From JAGWBF01 sp963663025 (GTDB taxonomy: Bacteria; Chloroflexota; Dehalococcoidia; Lucifugimonadales; JAGWBF01), in NCBI GenBank assembly GCA_963663025.1, contig OY760073.1, positions 186,001 through 250,000 of the forward strand: a stretch of 64,000 nucleotides of DNA, given 5' to 3'. Below the pieces are notes generated by a model, which searched no databases, had not been told where the DNA came from, and was given only the letters and a program-made list of their open reading frames with translations. Below are positions 1 to 8,785 of this stretch, piece by piece. The translations under genes and the position numbers were made by a program. Position 1 is the stretch's first letter, and every line of letters begins with the position of its first letter.

Positions 1-2
1 AA

Positions 3-716
3 GAGCGGGAAGCCATCCTGGACAAGCTGGAGCGAGTCACCGAGATCCCCTTGATGTTCCTGGCTTTTCTGATGGTGCCGTTGCTGCTGGCCCCTATCTA
101 TTGGGACTTGACCCCAAGGGCGGAGTCCCTGGTGCTGTCGCTGGATGTGCTCATTTGGGCCATCTTTGCGGTGGACCTTGGATTGAAGACGGCCATCGCT
201 CCAAGGCGCCTGGCTTACCTGCGGGAGCACTGGCTGGAAGTGCTGGTAGTGCTAATTCCCTTTGCCCGGCCCCTGCGGATACTGCGCATCATAGTATATG
301 GCTCCAGGGCTTACCGGGGTGCTGTGCGCCTTGCCCGGATTGACTTCCTAGCAGCCTATGCCGCCGGCTTGGTGCTGCTGGTAGCCGCAATCGTTACGTC
401 GGTGGAGAGAGGCCACGAGTCCAGGCTGGACTCCTTCCCGGACGCCCTGTGGTGGGCCATTGTGACGGTAACGACCGTCGGATACGGAGACATAGTGCCT
501 GTCACTGAGGCAGGGCGGGCCCTCGCACTGGTGTTGATGATAGGGGGAGTTGCCCTGTTCGGCGCCTTAACCGCCAACTTAGCTTCCACCTTTGTGCGGA
601 GGGAGACCCCCAATTCGGCGGTCGTGGCTTCCTTGGTCGAGGAGGTGCGGTTGATGCGGGACGAGGTAGCCCGACTAAGGGGCGACAACCCATCTCCTTT
701 GACGGGAGGGGACTAA
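3..716 (+). CDS. Voltage-gated-type potassium channel, 5' partial
   Basis: Inner-membrane ion channel with one pore loop per subunit. The frame is open from the first bases of the window, and residues before the first Met (about position 51) read as a helix leading into the first membrane segment, so the true start lies outside. Several hydrophobic segments follow, including a basic S4-like stretch with repeated Arg (about 260-330). The pore helix and filter TTVGYGD (about 470-490) define potassium selectivity. After the last membrane helix comes a short acidic/basic tail likely to form a coiled coil. The next gene is on the other strand, so no operon is evident. Channel identity is firm; voltage gating is inferred from the fold. 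Confidence 0.9.
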   Translation, partial: EREAILDKLERVTEIPLMFLAFLMVPLLLAPIYWDLTPRAESLVLSLDVLIWAIFAVDLGLKTAIAPRRLAYLREHWLEVLVVLIPFARPLRILRIIVYGSRAYRGAVRLARIDFLAAYAAGLVLLVAAIVTSVERGHESRLDSFPDALWWAIVTVTTVGYGDIVPVTEAGRALALVLMIGGVALFGALTANLASTFVRRETPNSAVVASLVEEVRLMRDEVARLRGDNPSPLTGGD

Positions 717-780
717 GTGGAAGGTGATGCGACTGCCAGGGCGTCCCTACCGTCACAACCAGCCTCTTCCGGGCCTGAGT

Positions 781-812
781 TTCCTGGATTGCGGCCTCCG
801 CCGCAATGACGG
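781..812 (+). repeat. PIR-B palindromic repeat, copy 1
   Basis: Core ATTGCGGC-loop-GCCGCAAT flanked by CCTGG and GAC. It is followed 24 bp later by a PIR-A copy, in the gap between the channel gene and the converging PLP enzyme. Confidence 0.85.
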
Positions 813-835
813 CAAGGGTCTCGCCATACTCAGCG

Positions 836-872
836 GTCCGTTCGCCCTGAGGGAAATCGAAGGGGAACGGAC
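836..872 (+). repeat. PIR-A palindromic repeat, copy 1 (short form)
   Basis: Arms GTCCGTTCG and GAACGGAC around the conserved core CCTGAGGGAAATCGAAGG. It sits between converging genes, close to the 3' end of the PLP enzyme gene. Confidence 0.85.
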
Positions 873-898
873 CGGGGCGCGGGGGTAAGAGAAAGGGG

Positions 899-2047
899 TC
901 AACGTGAGAACAGGGCGGCGATGCGCTGGCCCACGATGTCGTCTTCGCCGTCCCTGAGGCCGAAGACGTGGATAATGATCTGCTCTTCGCCGTCCCTCAC
1001 CCGCGTCCAGATGGGCGGGTCTCCCTCCTTCAGCCTCGCCACCACATCACGCCCCGTCATGCCCGCCACCTGGGGGTCGATGCTCAAGACAATACCGAAG
1101 GCCTGGTGGCCGATAACGTTGTCGATGAGCTCCACCTGCAGGCCAGGGATGCCCTGGAGGTGGTTCAGAATGGTCCTGGACTTGCTCTCGGAGTCGGCCA
1201 GCCTCTCCTCGTGGTTCATGGTCATCCAGCGGCGAACCGCGGCCAGCACCCCCATCATCTCCTGCCGGTCCACCTTCTGGGGCCTGCCGACGCCCCGGAT
1301 TCGCCGTCCCTCGTAGCCCACGAAGGAGTGAAGCGATATCTTCCGCACCATCTCTTTGGTTCCCAGGGCCAAGCCCGTGGACTGGGTGGAACCCATGTAC
1401 TTGGCGGCTATGCATTGGAAGTCCGCACCTGCCCGGACGTACTTGCCGAAGAGTTCCAATGGATATATCTGGCCAGCCGAGTCCACCAGGACGGGCAGGT
1501 CGTGGTCCTTGGCTATCCGAAGCGTGTCCTCGAAGGAGAGGGCCTTCGGATCGGGGTACTGCTCGGTGGCGTAGTACACCACTGCGGCGGTGTTGGGGCC
1601 AATGGCGGCTTCCAGGTCCTCGGGGGTAGTGCCATCGGCGCTACCGAAGTTGACCAGCCTTGCGCCGGCCAGCTCCAGGCATCGATCATACCAGTACCGC
1701 TGCCGTGTCTGGATAAGGATTTCGTCTTTCATTCCTGTGGTGTTGGGAAGCTGCTGAATCCTGTCGTCATCATCGCCGGCCATGACCGCCGCCGTTGCCA
1801 GGGTGAGGGCTGAGCCGGCGCCTGAGGTGACGTAGGCGGCGGGCACTCCCACCATCTCAGCTACGGAGGCACCCACCTTTTCCTGAAGCTCCATCAGGGG
1901 AATGTAGGCGCTGTCGGCCCGCTCCATGGCCTCCTTGACCTCAGGTGCAGGAACTGAGCCCCCCAGCAGGGTAAGGCTGCCGATGGCGTTGATAATGGGA
2001 GTGGCTCCCAGCTCCTTGTATATGCTGCCCCAATCGTCTGACGCCAT
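899..2047 (-). CDS. SelA-like PLP-dependent enzyme (aminotransferase class V fold)
   Basis: 382-residue fold-type-I PLP enzyme related to L-seryl-tRNA(Sec) selenium transferase and D-glucosaminate-6-phosphate ammonia-lyase. The PLP-contacting Asp is in VLVDSAGQ (D189) and the Schiff-base Lys in IAAKYMGSTQ (K216). The N-terminal motif LGATPIINAIGSLT is typical of the SelA-like group. It lacks the extra N-terminal domain of true SelA, and no selenocysteine machinery is nearby, so a catabolic lyase or aldolase role is likelier. The ATG start has an AGGAGG site 6 bases upstream. It is transcribed divergently from the amidohydrolase gene. Family assignment is good; substrate unknown. Confidence 0.8.
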   Translation of the reverse strand: MASDDWGSIYKELGATPIINAIGSLTLLGGSVPAPEVKEAMERADSAYIPLMELQEKVGASVAEMVGVPAAYVTSGAGSALTLATAAVMAGDDDDRIQQLPNTTGMKDEILIQTRQRYWYDRCLELAGARLVNFGSADGTTPEDLEAAIGPNTAAVVYYATEQYPDPKALSFEDTLRIAKDHDLPVLVDSAGQIYPLELFGKYVRAGADFQCIAAKYMGSTQSTGLALGTKEMVRKISLHSFVGYEGRRIRGVGRPQKVDRQEMMGVLAAVRRWMTMNHEERLADSESKSRTILNHLQGIPGLQVELIDNVIGHQAFGIVLSIDPQVAGMTGRDVVARLKEGDPPIWTRVRDGEEQIIIHVFGLRDGEDDIVGQRIAALFSR

Positions 2048-2183
2048 GTTTTCCTCCTATGTCCTGAGTGGGCCCGGAAATGGGCTGCGTTGTCTGAATG
2101 TGTAGTCGGCACTGCTATCCTACCATCTGGGCCAGTCGCGGGAAAGGGTGTGTATCTGTAGGGGCGAACGGGTGCTGGTTGCC

Positions 2184-2212
2184 TTGGCGATGGGGCGGAA
2201 TCCTCCTATACT
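2184..2212 (+). promoter_or_regulatory. Promoter for the amidohydrolase gene
   Basis: TTGGCG (2184-2189), a 17 bp spacer and TATACT (2207-2212). Transcription would begin near 2219, almost on the ATG at 2222, which argues for the GTG start at 2246. Confidence 0.6.
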
Positions 2213-2245
2213 TCAGCGAACATGACTCCATCGGAAGGGGGCAGC

Positions 2246-3931
2246 GTGGCGCAAGAATCAGGCCGAGCGGACTACATCTTCCACAACGGCAAAGTGGTCA
2301 CTGTCGACGGATCCGATTCCATCCAGCAGGCTATTGCTATCAGCGGGGGCGCCATCCAGGCTGTGGGTTCCAGCAACGACGTTCTTTCCCTGGCGGGGTC
2401 CGGTACGCAGGTCATCGACCTGGGGGGCCGCACCATGGTCCCCGGAATCATAGACACCCACGCCCACATGGACCGAGAAGGGTTGAAGGGCCTGTTCCCA
2501 TCTTTGGCGGGGGTGTCTTCCATCGGAGATGTGCTGGCTGTGGTGAAGCGGGAGGTTGATCGCACTCCACCGGGGGAGTGGGTGGTGACCATGCCTATAG
2601 GTGACCCGCCCAACTTTTCAGGAGTGCCGGAGCAGCTTGCCGAGGGACGATATCCCACCCGGTGGGAGCTCGACCGGGTGTCGCCGGACAACCCGGTGTA
2701 CATCCGGGGCATCTGGACGCCCTGGAACGTGCCTCCGTCGGTGTCCGTCGCCAACAGCCAGGCTCTGAAGCTGGCAGGGATAGACAGGGACACCGTCAGC
2801 CCCGATGACAGCGTGACCATCGAACGGGACGAGAACGGCGAGCCAACGGGCGTGTTCGTCGATGCCAACCGCTTTCCCACCGTGGAGTTCAACCTGATGC
2901 GAGTGGTGCCCCGCTTCACCCATGCCCAGCGGGTGGCCGCCCTGAAGGAGTCCATGCGCCTGTACAACTCCGTCGGCACCACGTCCATCTACGAGGGGCA
3001 TGGCATCGCCCCCGAGGTGATGGACGTTTACAAGGAGGTTTGGGATGCGGGAGAGATGAACGTGCGCTCCTACCTCGTGCTCAGCCCCACCTGGAAGTCC
3101 CTGGAAGGGGCCGAAGACGACATGGCCCGCTGGGGATACTTCGCATCGGGAGCGGGATTCGGCGACGATATGCTGAGAGTCGGGGGCTGCTTTATCCAGG
3201 CTAGCAGCGTTCCATACGTTGCCGAGACCCGCTCGGCGGAGCTGCCTTACACGGGCTGGGCCGGGTTTGCCGAGAGCCACTACTCACCCGAGGAGTTCAG
3301 GGAGCTGGTCCGCATGGCGGCGCGCCATAGCCTCAGAGTGAATGCACTGGTCGGACAGGATGCCGACGGCGCCCTCGACCTGTTCGAGGATATCCACAGG
3401 GCCACGCCCATCGATGGGCGCAGGTGGGTTTGGATTCATGCCCGCCAGCTTACGCGCCCCCAGGTGGTGCGCATCAGGGACCTGGGGATGCTCATGGAGA
3501 CGCTGCCATTGACGGAGCTTTGGCTGCGTGGAAATCGGTACTTCGACACACCCCATCTGGCTGACATAGCAGTCAGCCACAGGACCTACCTGGAAGAGGG
3601 GGCGCGGTATGCCCTGGGGACCGACAACAAGCCCTACAACCCGTTTGCTACCTTATGGGCCGCTATTGTCCGCAAGGAGAGGCACACCGGCACAGTTCTG
3701 GGAGCCGGGCAGGTGCTAAACCGGCTGGAAGCCCTGCGGTCCTTCACCCAGTTCGGAGCCTACTTCACCTTCGACGAACACCGGCTTGGCTCCCTCGAGC
3801 GGGGGAAGCTGGCGGACCTGGCGGTGCTGTCCGACGACCTGCTGACCATGCCCGAGGATGGCATCCCCGAGCTGCGCTCCCTCCTGACCATGGTAGGAGG
3901 AAGGGTCGTTCACCAGGAGGACTTTTCCTAG
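2246..3931 (+). CDS. Amidohydrolase family 3 (YtcJ-like)
   Basis: Metal-dependent hydrolase of the YtcJ/amidohydrolase-3 type, 561 residues from the chosen start. An N-terminal beta sandwich (HNGKVVTVDG) precedes the TIM barrel; the first metal-binding motif is IIDTHAHMD (H72, H74) and the late barrel Asp lies in ALGTDNKPYNP. The C-terminus closes the sandwich again (GKLADLAVLSDD). GTG 2246 is preferred because GGAAGGGGG lies just upstream, whereas ATG 2222 has no ribosome site and sits at the predicted transcription start. Members act on varied amides and formamides; the substrate cannot be read from sequence. No operon partner follows; repeats fill the downstream gap. Confidence 0.85.
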   Translation: MAQESGRADYIFHNGKVVTVDGSDSIQQAIAISGGAIQAVGSSNDVLSLAGSGTQVIDLGGRTMVPGIIDTHAHMDREGLKGLFPSLAGVSSIGDVLAVVKREVDRTPPGEWVVTMPIGDPPNFSGVPEQLAEGRYPTRWELDRVSPDNPVYIRGIWTPWNVPPSVSVANSQALKLAGIDRDTVSPDDSVTIERDENGEPTGVFVDANRFPTVEFNLMRVVPRFTHAQRVAALKESMRLYNSVGTTSIYEGHGIAPEVMDVYKEVWDAGEMNVRSYLVLSPTWKSLEGAEDDMARWGYFASGAGFGDDMLRVGGCFIQASSVPYVAETRSAELPYTGWAGFAESHYSPEEFRELVRMAARHSLRVNALVGQDADGALDLFEDIHRATPIDGRRWVWIHARQLTRPQVVRIRDLGMLMETLPLTELWLRGNRYFDTPHLADIAVSHRTYLEEGARYALGTDNKPYNPFATLWAAIVRKERHTGTVLGAGQVLNRLEALRSFTQFGAYFTFDEHRLGSLERGKLADLAVLSDDLLTMPEDGIPELRSLLTMVGGRVVHQEDFS

Positions 3932-4011
3932 TCCCGTCCCCCATCCCTCCCGCGGCTCCATCCCCGCCACTCTCGCGCAGGTGGGAGTCCAGGTCCCCCG
4001 TCACCTATCCT

Positions 4012-4071
4012 GTCCGTTCGCCCTGAGCCTGTCCTGAGGCTCTCGAAGGGGGAAATCGAAGGGGAACGGAC
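4012..4071 (+). repeat. PIR-A copy 2 (long form)
   Basis: Arms GTCCGTTCGCC and GGGGAACGGAC. It includes the inner insert CTGAGCCTGTCCTGAGGCTC that the short form lacks; this insert is itself palindromic. Confidence 0.85.
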
Positions 4072-4123
4072 TGAGGGGCTGTGAGGCGGGGGATTCGGAG
4101 TGCTGGATGTGGCGAAACCCTGG

Positions 4124-4155
4124 CCGTCATTGCGGCGAAGGCCGCAATCCAGGAA
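4124..4155 (-). repeat. PIR-B copy 2
   Basis: GTCATTGCGGCGAAGGCCGC followed by AATCCAGG, the reverse orientation of copy 1. It forms an inverted pair with the copy ending at 4266. Confidence 0.85.
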
Positions 4156-4200
4156 ACTTTGGGACTGGGGCAGGTTCTCCACTGCAATGCATTGGCGTAT

Positions 4201-4266
4201 CGGTGTGAGCCAGCCTGGAAGCCGGCAATGCTCCGTTCTGGATTGCGGCCTTCGCCGCAATGACGA
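4201..4266 (+). repeat. PIR-B copy 3 (extended form)
   Basis: The palindromic core is preceded by about 35 extra conserved bases (GGTGTGAGCCAG...GCTCCGTTCTGG). The same extension, reverse-complemented, follows the copies at 8602, 13856 and, more weakly, 34282. Confidence 0.8.
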
Positions 4267-4334
4267 AAAGCGAGGTAGCCCCAACGCCGTTACTACCGCG
4301 ACAGCGGGAGTCTACGCCTTCCATTGCCCGTCCT

Positions 4335-4371
4335 GTCCGTTCCCCTTCGATTTCCCTCAGGGCGAACGGAC
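4335..4371 (-). repeat. PIR-A copy 3 (short form, reversed)
   Basis: GTCCGTTCCCCTTCGATTTC...GGCGAACGGAC, the reverse complement of the short PIR-A form. Confidence 0.85.
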
Positions 4372-4509
4372 AGCCGTGCTGCCGGCCAAGGCTGTTCCCT
4401 GCTTGCGCGGGAATGACGGTAAGTAGGTGGAACGGCAGTGGGTAGCGGCAACGACGGTAGGCCGCGGGAACGACGAGATCGAAGGTTTCCCTGGGAGAAT
4501 GGACGGCAG

Positions 4510-5379
4510 CTAAGCCAGGAAGCCCTGCACTATCTTCCAGGCGGGCTCGCGCTCTCCCGTGTAGAAGTGGTCCCCGTTGAGGACCGAGGCGTAGGCCATA
4601 TTGTCCAGCTCGCCGGACAACTTCTCCAACTCCCCGGCCAAGCCCGCAAAACCCATCAGCGAGTTGGACTGGCCGCGCTCGACCCCTTCCAGGCTGCCCA
4701 GGGTCACCAGGGTAGGCACCTTCACGTTGGGCAGGAGTCTTATCACATCGTACTTTTCGCCGGGGCCGTACTTGTCTAGGAACATCCCGGCGGTGAGCAG
4801 GTTGGCGCTAGGGTAGCGCACCTCCATCAGGGCCTCGGGATGGCCGTCGGAGATGTGCTTCTGGGCCTCCTCCAGCTGCTCCTGGTACTTGCCCCAGTCG
4901 TCCATGCGCTGGTAGGTGTTGTAGGAGAACCGGGGAGGAGAGCTGGCGACCATGCTCTTGATGCGGGAGTCCTTCTCGGTAGCCATGTAGTAAATAGACT
5001 TGACCGCGCCCAGGCTGTGCCCCCAGAGGCCGATGTTCCGGTAGCCCGCGTCCTGGGCAAATGAGATCCAGGCATCCCAGTCGTGCATACAGTCGTCGAC
5101 CATCTCGTAGGCGGCCCCGAATCGCTGGCCGTCCATCGGCCCCCGGCTGACAGGGTCGTGGCCCCGGTTGTTCACCCTCAGAACGGCGCAGCCTGCATCG
5201 ATGGCGTAATCGGCCATCTCCTCGAAAAGACCGGGGCCGTAGAAGTTTCCTCCCACCCCGTGCAGCATGATCAGTATGTCCACGCTTAGCTGGGAAGCCG
5301 AGGAGCCGGCGGGAGACCTCAAGAAGCCGTCCAGCCTCAGCCCATCTTTGGTCTGCACCTTTACCAGATCGACGTTCAT
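4510..5379 (-). CDS. Alpha/beta hydrolase
   Basis: 289-residue serine hydrolase fold. The oxyanion-hole region is LHGVGGNFYGPG, the nucleophile elbow is GLWGHSLGAVKS (S122), and the probable catalytic His is near the C-terminus in NGDHFY (H271). The acid is likely in the strand before the LGSLEG loop. The cap region between about residues 145 and 200 is rich in charged helices. There is no signal peptide, so it is cytoplasmic. The ATG start follows CAGGAGAAAG. It resembles the dienelactone hydrolase/esterase group, but the substrate is not deducible. It converges on the amidohydrolase gene across a repeat-rich gap. Confidence 0.8.
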   Translation of the reverse strand: MNVDLVKVQTKDGLRLDGFLRSPAGSSASQLSVDILIMLHGVGGNFYGPGLFEEMADYAIDAGCAVLRVNNRGHDPVSRGPMDGQRFGAAYEMVDDCMHDWDAWISFAQDAGYRNIGLWGHSLGAVKSIYYMATEKDSRIKSMVASSPPRFSYNTYQRMDDWGKYQEQLEEAQKHISDGHPEALMEVRYPSANLLTAGMFLDKYGPGEKYDVIRLLPNVKVPTLVTLGSLEGVERGQSNSLMGFAGLAGELEKLSGELDNMAYASVLNGDHFYTGEREPAWKIVQGFLA

Positions 5380-5505
5380 GCTCTTTCTCCTGTCCGCAAC
5401 GGAAGATGTATGAATTGCGCTCCTGTGTGTATGCAGGAGTGTATGGTCAACCCAATTCCGGTGTCAACGAAGATGCTTTCCTCGAATAAGGGAGGACGTA
5501 TCTGC

Positions 5506-5814
5506 TTACAGATCAGCAACTGATTTCCGGAGCGCTTCGTTTAGCCTTGTCTGCCAGCCCCGTCCGCTCTGCCGAAAGTGGGCTACTATGTCGGAATCCA
5601 ACCGTACGGTTATTTTCTCCTTTGTTGGGGACTTCTGACTGCCTCGAGTGCGTCGATACCCCTCAACGATGTGAGGAGCAATCTCCGTGGCTGGCCGGGG
5701 CAGACTTGAGGTTTCCCAGTGGGCCGCGTCTTCCGGGTCTTCAGAGATCTGTCGTTGGATTTCGGCCTCTTCGCCGTCTGTGGGGCTTATATGGTCGCGC
5801 TTAAGCCTCGGCAT
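5506..5814 (-). CDS. brnA: BrnA-type antitoxin
   Basis: 102-residue antitoxin of a type II toxin-antitoxin pair. The C-terminal part (about 68-102), ITVRLDSDIVAHFRQSGRGWQTRLNEALR, is the ribbon-helix-helix DNA-binding domain typical of BrnA; the N-terminal part is the flexible toxin-binding region. It overlaps the preceding toxin gene by 14 bases, the usual toxin-first order of brnTA. By family precedent it binds the toxin and represses the shared promoter. Confidence 0.85.
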   Translation of the reverse strand: MPRLKRDHISPTDGEEAEIQRQISEDPEDAAHWETSSLPRPATEIAPHIVEGYRRTRGSQKSPTKEKITVRLDSDIVAHFRQSGRGWQTRLNEALRKSVADL

Positions 5815-6061
5815 ACTCCCGCTCCTCCTTTCTGCTGGCCATCCTAAGGCTGATGATCCGAATTCTGCCTTCCCTTAAAGTGTACACAACTCTATAGAGT
5901 CGATTGCCAATGTATCCAGTGGCTGCCCATCTCACCTCTCCACCCCGGTCGCTTTGCTGGATTACCGATGTATCCCACTCGAAGTCCTTCATTGCGTCAA
6001 AGCCTATCCGACCGTTCGCAATGTTGGATTCATTCTTCACTTCGTCCCATTCATATTCCAC
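5801..6061 (-). CDS. brnT: BrnT-type ribonuclease toxin
   Basis: 86-residue toxin. The GTG start gives the canonical BrnT N-terminus VEYEWDEVKNESN; longer versions from upstream starts add a stretch unlike the family. Family hallmarks are WDEVKNESNIANGRIGFDA, the central W..GYIGNRLYRVVYTLREGRIRIISLR and the terminal EEREYAE. BrnT cleaves RNA with a RelE-like fold. The gene is first in the pair and overlaps brnA. Confidence 0.85.
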   Translation of the reverse strand: MEYEWDEVKNESNIANGRIGFDAMKDFEWDTSVIQQSDRGGEVRWAATGYIGNRLYRVVYTLREGRIRIISLRMASRKEEREYAEA

Positions 6062-6173
6062 AGTTTTATTGTACCTACAATCCGCTCTTTTTGCTAGAGA
6101 GCTTCTCCGCAAGCGGGAACGATAATGTTGCGCGAGGGTTCCCCGAGGACTGGCGGTTCCCCTCTGAGGCCAT

Positions 6174-6203
6174 CTGACAATCCCCACGGGCCAGTGGTAT
6201 TAT
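6174..6203 (+). promoter_or_regulatory. Probable promoter for the beta-propeller gene
   Basis: CTGACA (6174-6179), 18 bp spacer, TATTAT (6198-6203). It lies just beyond the start of the divergent toxin pair. Confidence 0.45.
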
Positions 6204-6246
6204 TTGGCTACCAATAACCCAGGTGATTTCACGCAAGGGGGACCGC

Positions 6247-7245
6247 ATGGTACAGACAGCAAGCAGACCATATATCTACGTGGGCGGTGAGAAGGGGGGA
6301 CTTGTGAGAAAACAGGAGGGCGACGGCGCCTGGGAGGTGTTGACCAACGGCCTGCCCTCGGATCTAGTGGTTGTCCAGGTGGCGGTCAACCCTGCCCGGC
6401 CCGACCTGGTGCTGCTGGGGAGCCGGAATGGCGCCTACATCAGCTATGATCGGGGTGACAGCTGGAGCGAGGTGGAGCTGCCCGAATCGGGACTGGAGAT
6501 CTGGTCCTTCGCCTTCCACCCAACCCAGTCCGACACCATCTACGTAGGCACCGCGCCGGCCCACATCTACCGCAGCGGGGACGCCGGGGTGACCTGGGAC
6601 ACCCTGCCCATCGTCATCGACCCCGCGGCGGTGTGCGACCTGGGCTTCCCAACACGGATCATCGCCATGGTCGTCAACCCGGCCAACCCGACGGAGATGT
6701 ACGCAGGCATGGAGGTGGGCGGGATGATTCGCAGCCTGGACGGCGGTGATAGCTGGGAGTCCATCAACAACGGGATGATCGGCGACGAGGACAGGGTGGA
6801 CATCCATGGCGTCGCTATGAGTTCCTTGGAACCTGAAACGCCTTACATGATCACCCGGCTGGGGCCCTGGCGAGGTCACGACCGGGGCAACCGCTGGGAG
6901 TTCATAGACCTGAAGCCCTTCAGCTCTATTACCCACACCAGGGACTTCAAGTTGGACCCCCATGCGCCCGGCACCCTCTACGCGGGCGTGGGCGCCAGCG
7001 TGTACGGCGAGGACGGAGCATTGCTCCGCTCATCGGACATGGGGAAGACCTGGGAGCGGGCGGACAAGGGCGTGAAGCCCAACAGCACCGTGCGCTGCGT
7101 CTCCCTGAGCGGCAGCAACCCGTCCACGATCTACTGCTGCACACGGTACGGCCAGGTGTTTGGCAGCGGGGACGGCGGGGCCACATGGCAGGAGCACCAG
7201 CTACCTGAGGGGGTAACCGAGCTTCGGGCGGTAGCGGTCAGCTAG
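6247..7245 (+). CDS. Asp-box (BNR/sialidase-like) beta-propeller protein
   Basis: 332-residue protein of repeated Asp-box motifs, e.g. SYDRGDSWSEVEL, RSGDAGVTWDTL, RSLDGGDSWESI, RSSDMGKTWERA and GSGDGGATWQEH, giving a six- or seven-bladed propeller. Sialidase catalytic residues are not apparent, and there is no signal peptide, so it is probably a cytoplasmic binding or scaffold protein rather than a glycosidase. ATG 6247 is preferred over GTG 6223 because AAGGGGGA precedes it at proper spacing. A paralogue of the same architecture lies at 37634-38680. Function unknown. Confidence 0.75.
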   Translation: MVQTASRPYIYVGGEKGGLVRKQEGDGAWEVLTNGLPSDLVVVQVAVNPARPDLVLLGSRNGAYISYDRGDSWSEVELPESGLEIWSFAFHPTQSDTIYVGTAPAHIYRSGDAGVTWDTLPIVIDPAAVCDLGFPTRIIAMVVNPANPTEMYAGMEVGGMIRSLDGGDSWESINNGMIGDEDRVDIHGVAMSSLEPETPYMITRLGPWRGHDRGNRWEFIDLKPFSSITHTRDFKLDPHAPGTLYAGVGASVYGEDGALLRSSDMGKTWERADKGVKPNSTVRCVSLSGSNPSTIYCCTRYGQVFGSGDGGATWQEHQLPEGVTELRAVAVS

Positions 7246-7249
7246 CTCT

Positions 7250-8230
7250 CTAGGTCAACTCCAAGGTTGTCCCGACGCTGCTGGCTATGAAGGCCTCGGG
7301 CATCGTGGTGGCCAGCTGGTGGCAGGCCGACCAGCCGGTGCAGTGGCCGGGCATTATGTACTGGGGTCCGACATCCCGGATCATGGACACGGTCCGCGGG
7401 ATCAACGGCGCCATGAGGCTGCCCGTCAAGTGAAAGCCGCCCACCAGGGCATGAACATTCTGGATGCCGGTCAATTCCCGGGCGTTCTGCAGGGTGTTTA
7501 TGATGCCCGAATGACCGCACCCGGTCACGATGACCAGCCCCTTGTCTCGCAGGTTGATGATGACGCACTGATCGTCGGATATCAGCGGGTCCGGCTCCCA
7601 GCCGTGCTCCCGGTGGGCGTGGTGATAGGGGTTGCCTGTCTCGAAGCTGGTGGTGCGCCGTATCTCCCCTGAAACCAGGGCCAAGCCGTCCACCAGCATG
7701 GAAGGCCCAACATCTTCGATGACCTCGATGTCCTCCGCCCGGAAGTCCGCCTTCCTTGGGGCCGGGTAGTTCAGCTGGTGGCCGTCGGGGAGGACCACCC
7801 TGCGCTCCAGGAAGGCGTCGGGGTGGAGCACCAAGGGCAGGGAGCGGGAGCCGAGCCTGTCCACCAACCCCAGCAGCCCCATGGAGTGGTCCGGGTGGCC
7901 GTGGCTGATGGTGACGGCGCGGATTTCCCGGGCATCGGCCCCCAGTGCGTCCATGTTCTTGAGCAGGCCGTAGGCGCTGACGCCGGTGTCGTACATGAGT
8001 GTGGCGCTGCGGTCGCCTTGGGTCACCTGGATAAGCGTGGAGTAGCCGTGCTCGGCCACGGCCGTTTCCCAGGGATTGGGTACTTCGCCGAGGGTGTCCT
8101 GCCACGCAGGCCCCAGGGGGTACCTTTCGACCCCGCCGCCGCTGGGCAGAAGCAGGTCGATGGTGTTGTCCACCAGGACCGTGATCCTGACCTTGTCCAC
8201 TTCCGGTAGGTTGATTACCTGCTGGGTCAA
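7250..8230 (-). CDS. Metallo-beta-lactamase-fold hydrolase, COG1237 type
   Basis: About 326 residues. The metal motif HGHPDH in TISHGHPDHSMGL and the later TGCGHSGIINTL and GGFHLTG signatures match the family of 7,8-dihydropterin-6-yl-methyl-aminobenzene phosphate synthase-like proteins. The start is uncertain: the frame runs back through a PIR-A repeat to beyond 8700, which cannot be coding. The TTG at 8230 has GGAG six bases upstream and keeps the whole domain (VDKVRITVLVDN at its N-terminus). It converges with the propeller gene with only 4 bases between the stops. Actual substrate unknown. Confidence 0.75.
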   Translation of the reverse strand: MTQQVINLPEVDKVRITVLVDNTIDLLLPSGGGVERYPLGPAWQDTLGEVPNPWETAVAEHGYSTLIQVTQGDRSATLMYDTGVSAYGLLKNMDALGADAREIRAVTISHGHPDHSMGLLGLVDRLGSRSLPLVLHPDAFLERRVVLPDGHQLNYPAPRKADFRAEDIEVIEDVGPSMLVDGLALVSGEIRRTTSFETGNPYHHAHREHGWEPDPLISDDQCVIINLRDKGLVIVTGCGHSGIINTLQNARELTGIQNVHALVGGFHLTGSLMAPLIPRTVSMIRDVGPQYIMPGHCTGWSACHQLATTMPEAFIASSVGTTLELT

Positions 8231-8279
8231 CTTGTTCTCCACGGCAGTGTTGGGATGGGTCCGCTCGCTCCAGGTCCCC

Positions 8280-8339
8280 GTCCGTTCCCCTTCGATTTCC
8301 CCCATCGAGAGCCTCAGGACAGGCTCAGGGCGAACGGAC
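8280..8339 (-). repeat. PIR-A copy 4 (long form, reversed)
   Basis: GTCCGTTCCCCTTCGATTTC...GGCTCAGGGCGAACGGAC. It lies 50 bases upstream of the chosen start of the COG1237 gene, so it may fall in that gene's leader. Confidence 0.85.
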
Positions 8340-8445
8340 GGATGCGCCGGTGGGGCCAGTGCAAAACGAGCCATTAGCGCGGCGCCGGGTTTGCGTCTAA
8401 AGGGACCATTGGGTTGGAGTATACCATCCCCAGCGCCGGTTACTC

Positions 8446-8503
8446 TCCGTTCGTCCTGAGCCTGTCCTGAGGCTCTCGATGGGGGAAATCGAAGGGCGAA
8501 CGG
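8446..8503 (+). repeat. PIR-A copy 5 (long form)
   Basis: TCCGTTCGTCCTGAGCCTGT...GAAGGGCGAACGGG; inner palindrome present, outer arm slightly shortened. Confidence 0.85.
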
Positions 8504-8601
8504 GCTGCCCGGGCCCCCCCATGAGAGGTGTAGGCTCCCGCTTTCGCGGCGGTGACGACAATTGGGAACAGCCGCTTCTTTCGTCATACCGGTCATTTCT
8601 A

Positions 8602-8666
8602 CCGTCATTGCGGCGAAGGCCGCAATCCAGGACGGAGCGCTGCCGGTTCCCAGGATGGCGCACACC
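8602..8666 (-). repeat. PIR-B copy 4 (extended form)
   Basis: Core CATTGCGGCGAAGGCCGCAA followed by the extension CAGGACGGAGC...GATGGCGCACACC. It is in inverted orientation to the copy at 8730. Confidence 0.8.
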
Positions 8667-8729
8667 AGCAAAATAGGGCATTGCAGGGGCGTCCTTTCGC
8701 CACACCCCGGCTTGTCTCGGCACCTGACT

Positions 8730-8760
8730 TTCCTGGATTGCGGCCTCCGCCGCAATGACA
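8730..8760 (+). repeat. PIR-B copy 5
   Basis: TTTCCTGGATTGCGGCCTCC GCCGCAATGAC; the inverted partner of copy 4, about 65 bases away. Confidence 0.85.
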
Positions 8761-8785
8761 GGGCAGCCCTTCTTAAAACCCAACC

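Larger units (their letters stand above)
3932..4509. other. Intergenic repeat cluster
   Basis: 578 bases between converging genes with no supportable gene. The stretch holds two PIR-A and two PIR-B copies plus divergent fragments. Short open frames here translate the repeats and are not genes. Confidence 0.8.

Noticed and set aside
968..1813. 281-codon frame opposite the SelA-like gene
   Set aside because: GC-rich third-position shadow of a clear PLP enzyme.
3928..4426. Several short open frames on both strands between converging genes
   Set aside because: They translate the PIR-A/PIR-B repeats (recurring GLRRND, AKAAIQ, ERTG stretches) and have no other similarity or ribosome sites.
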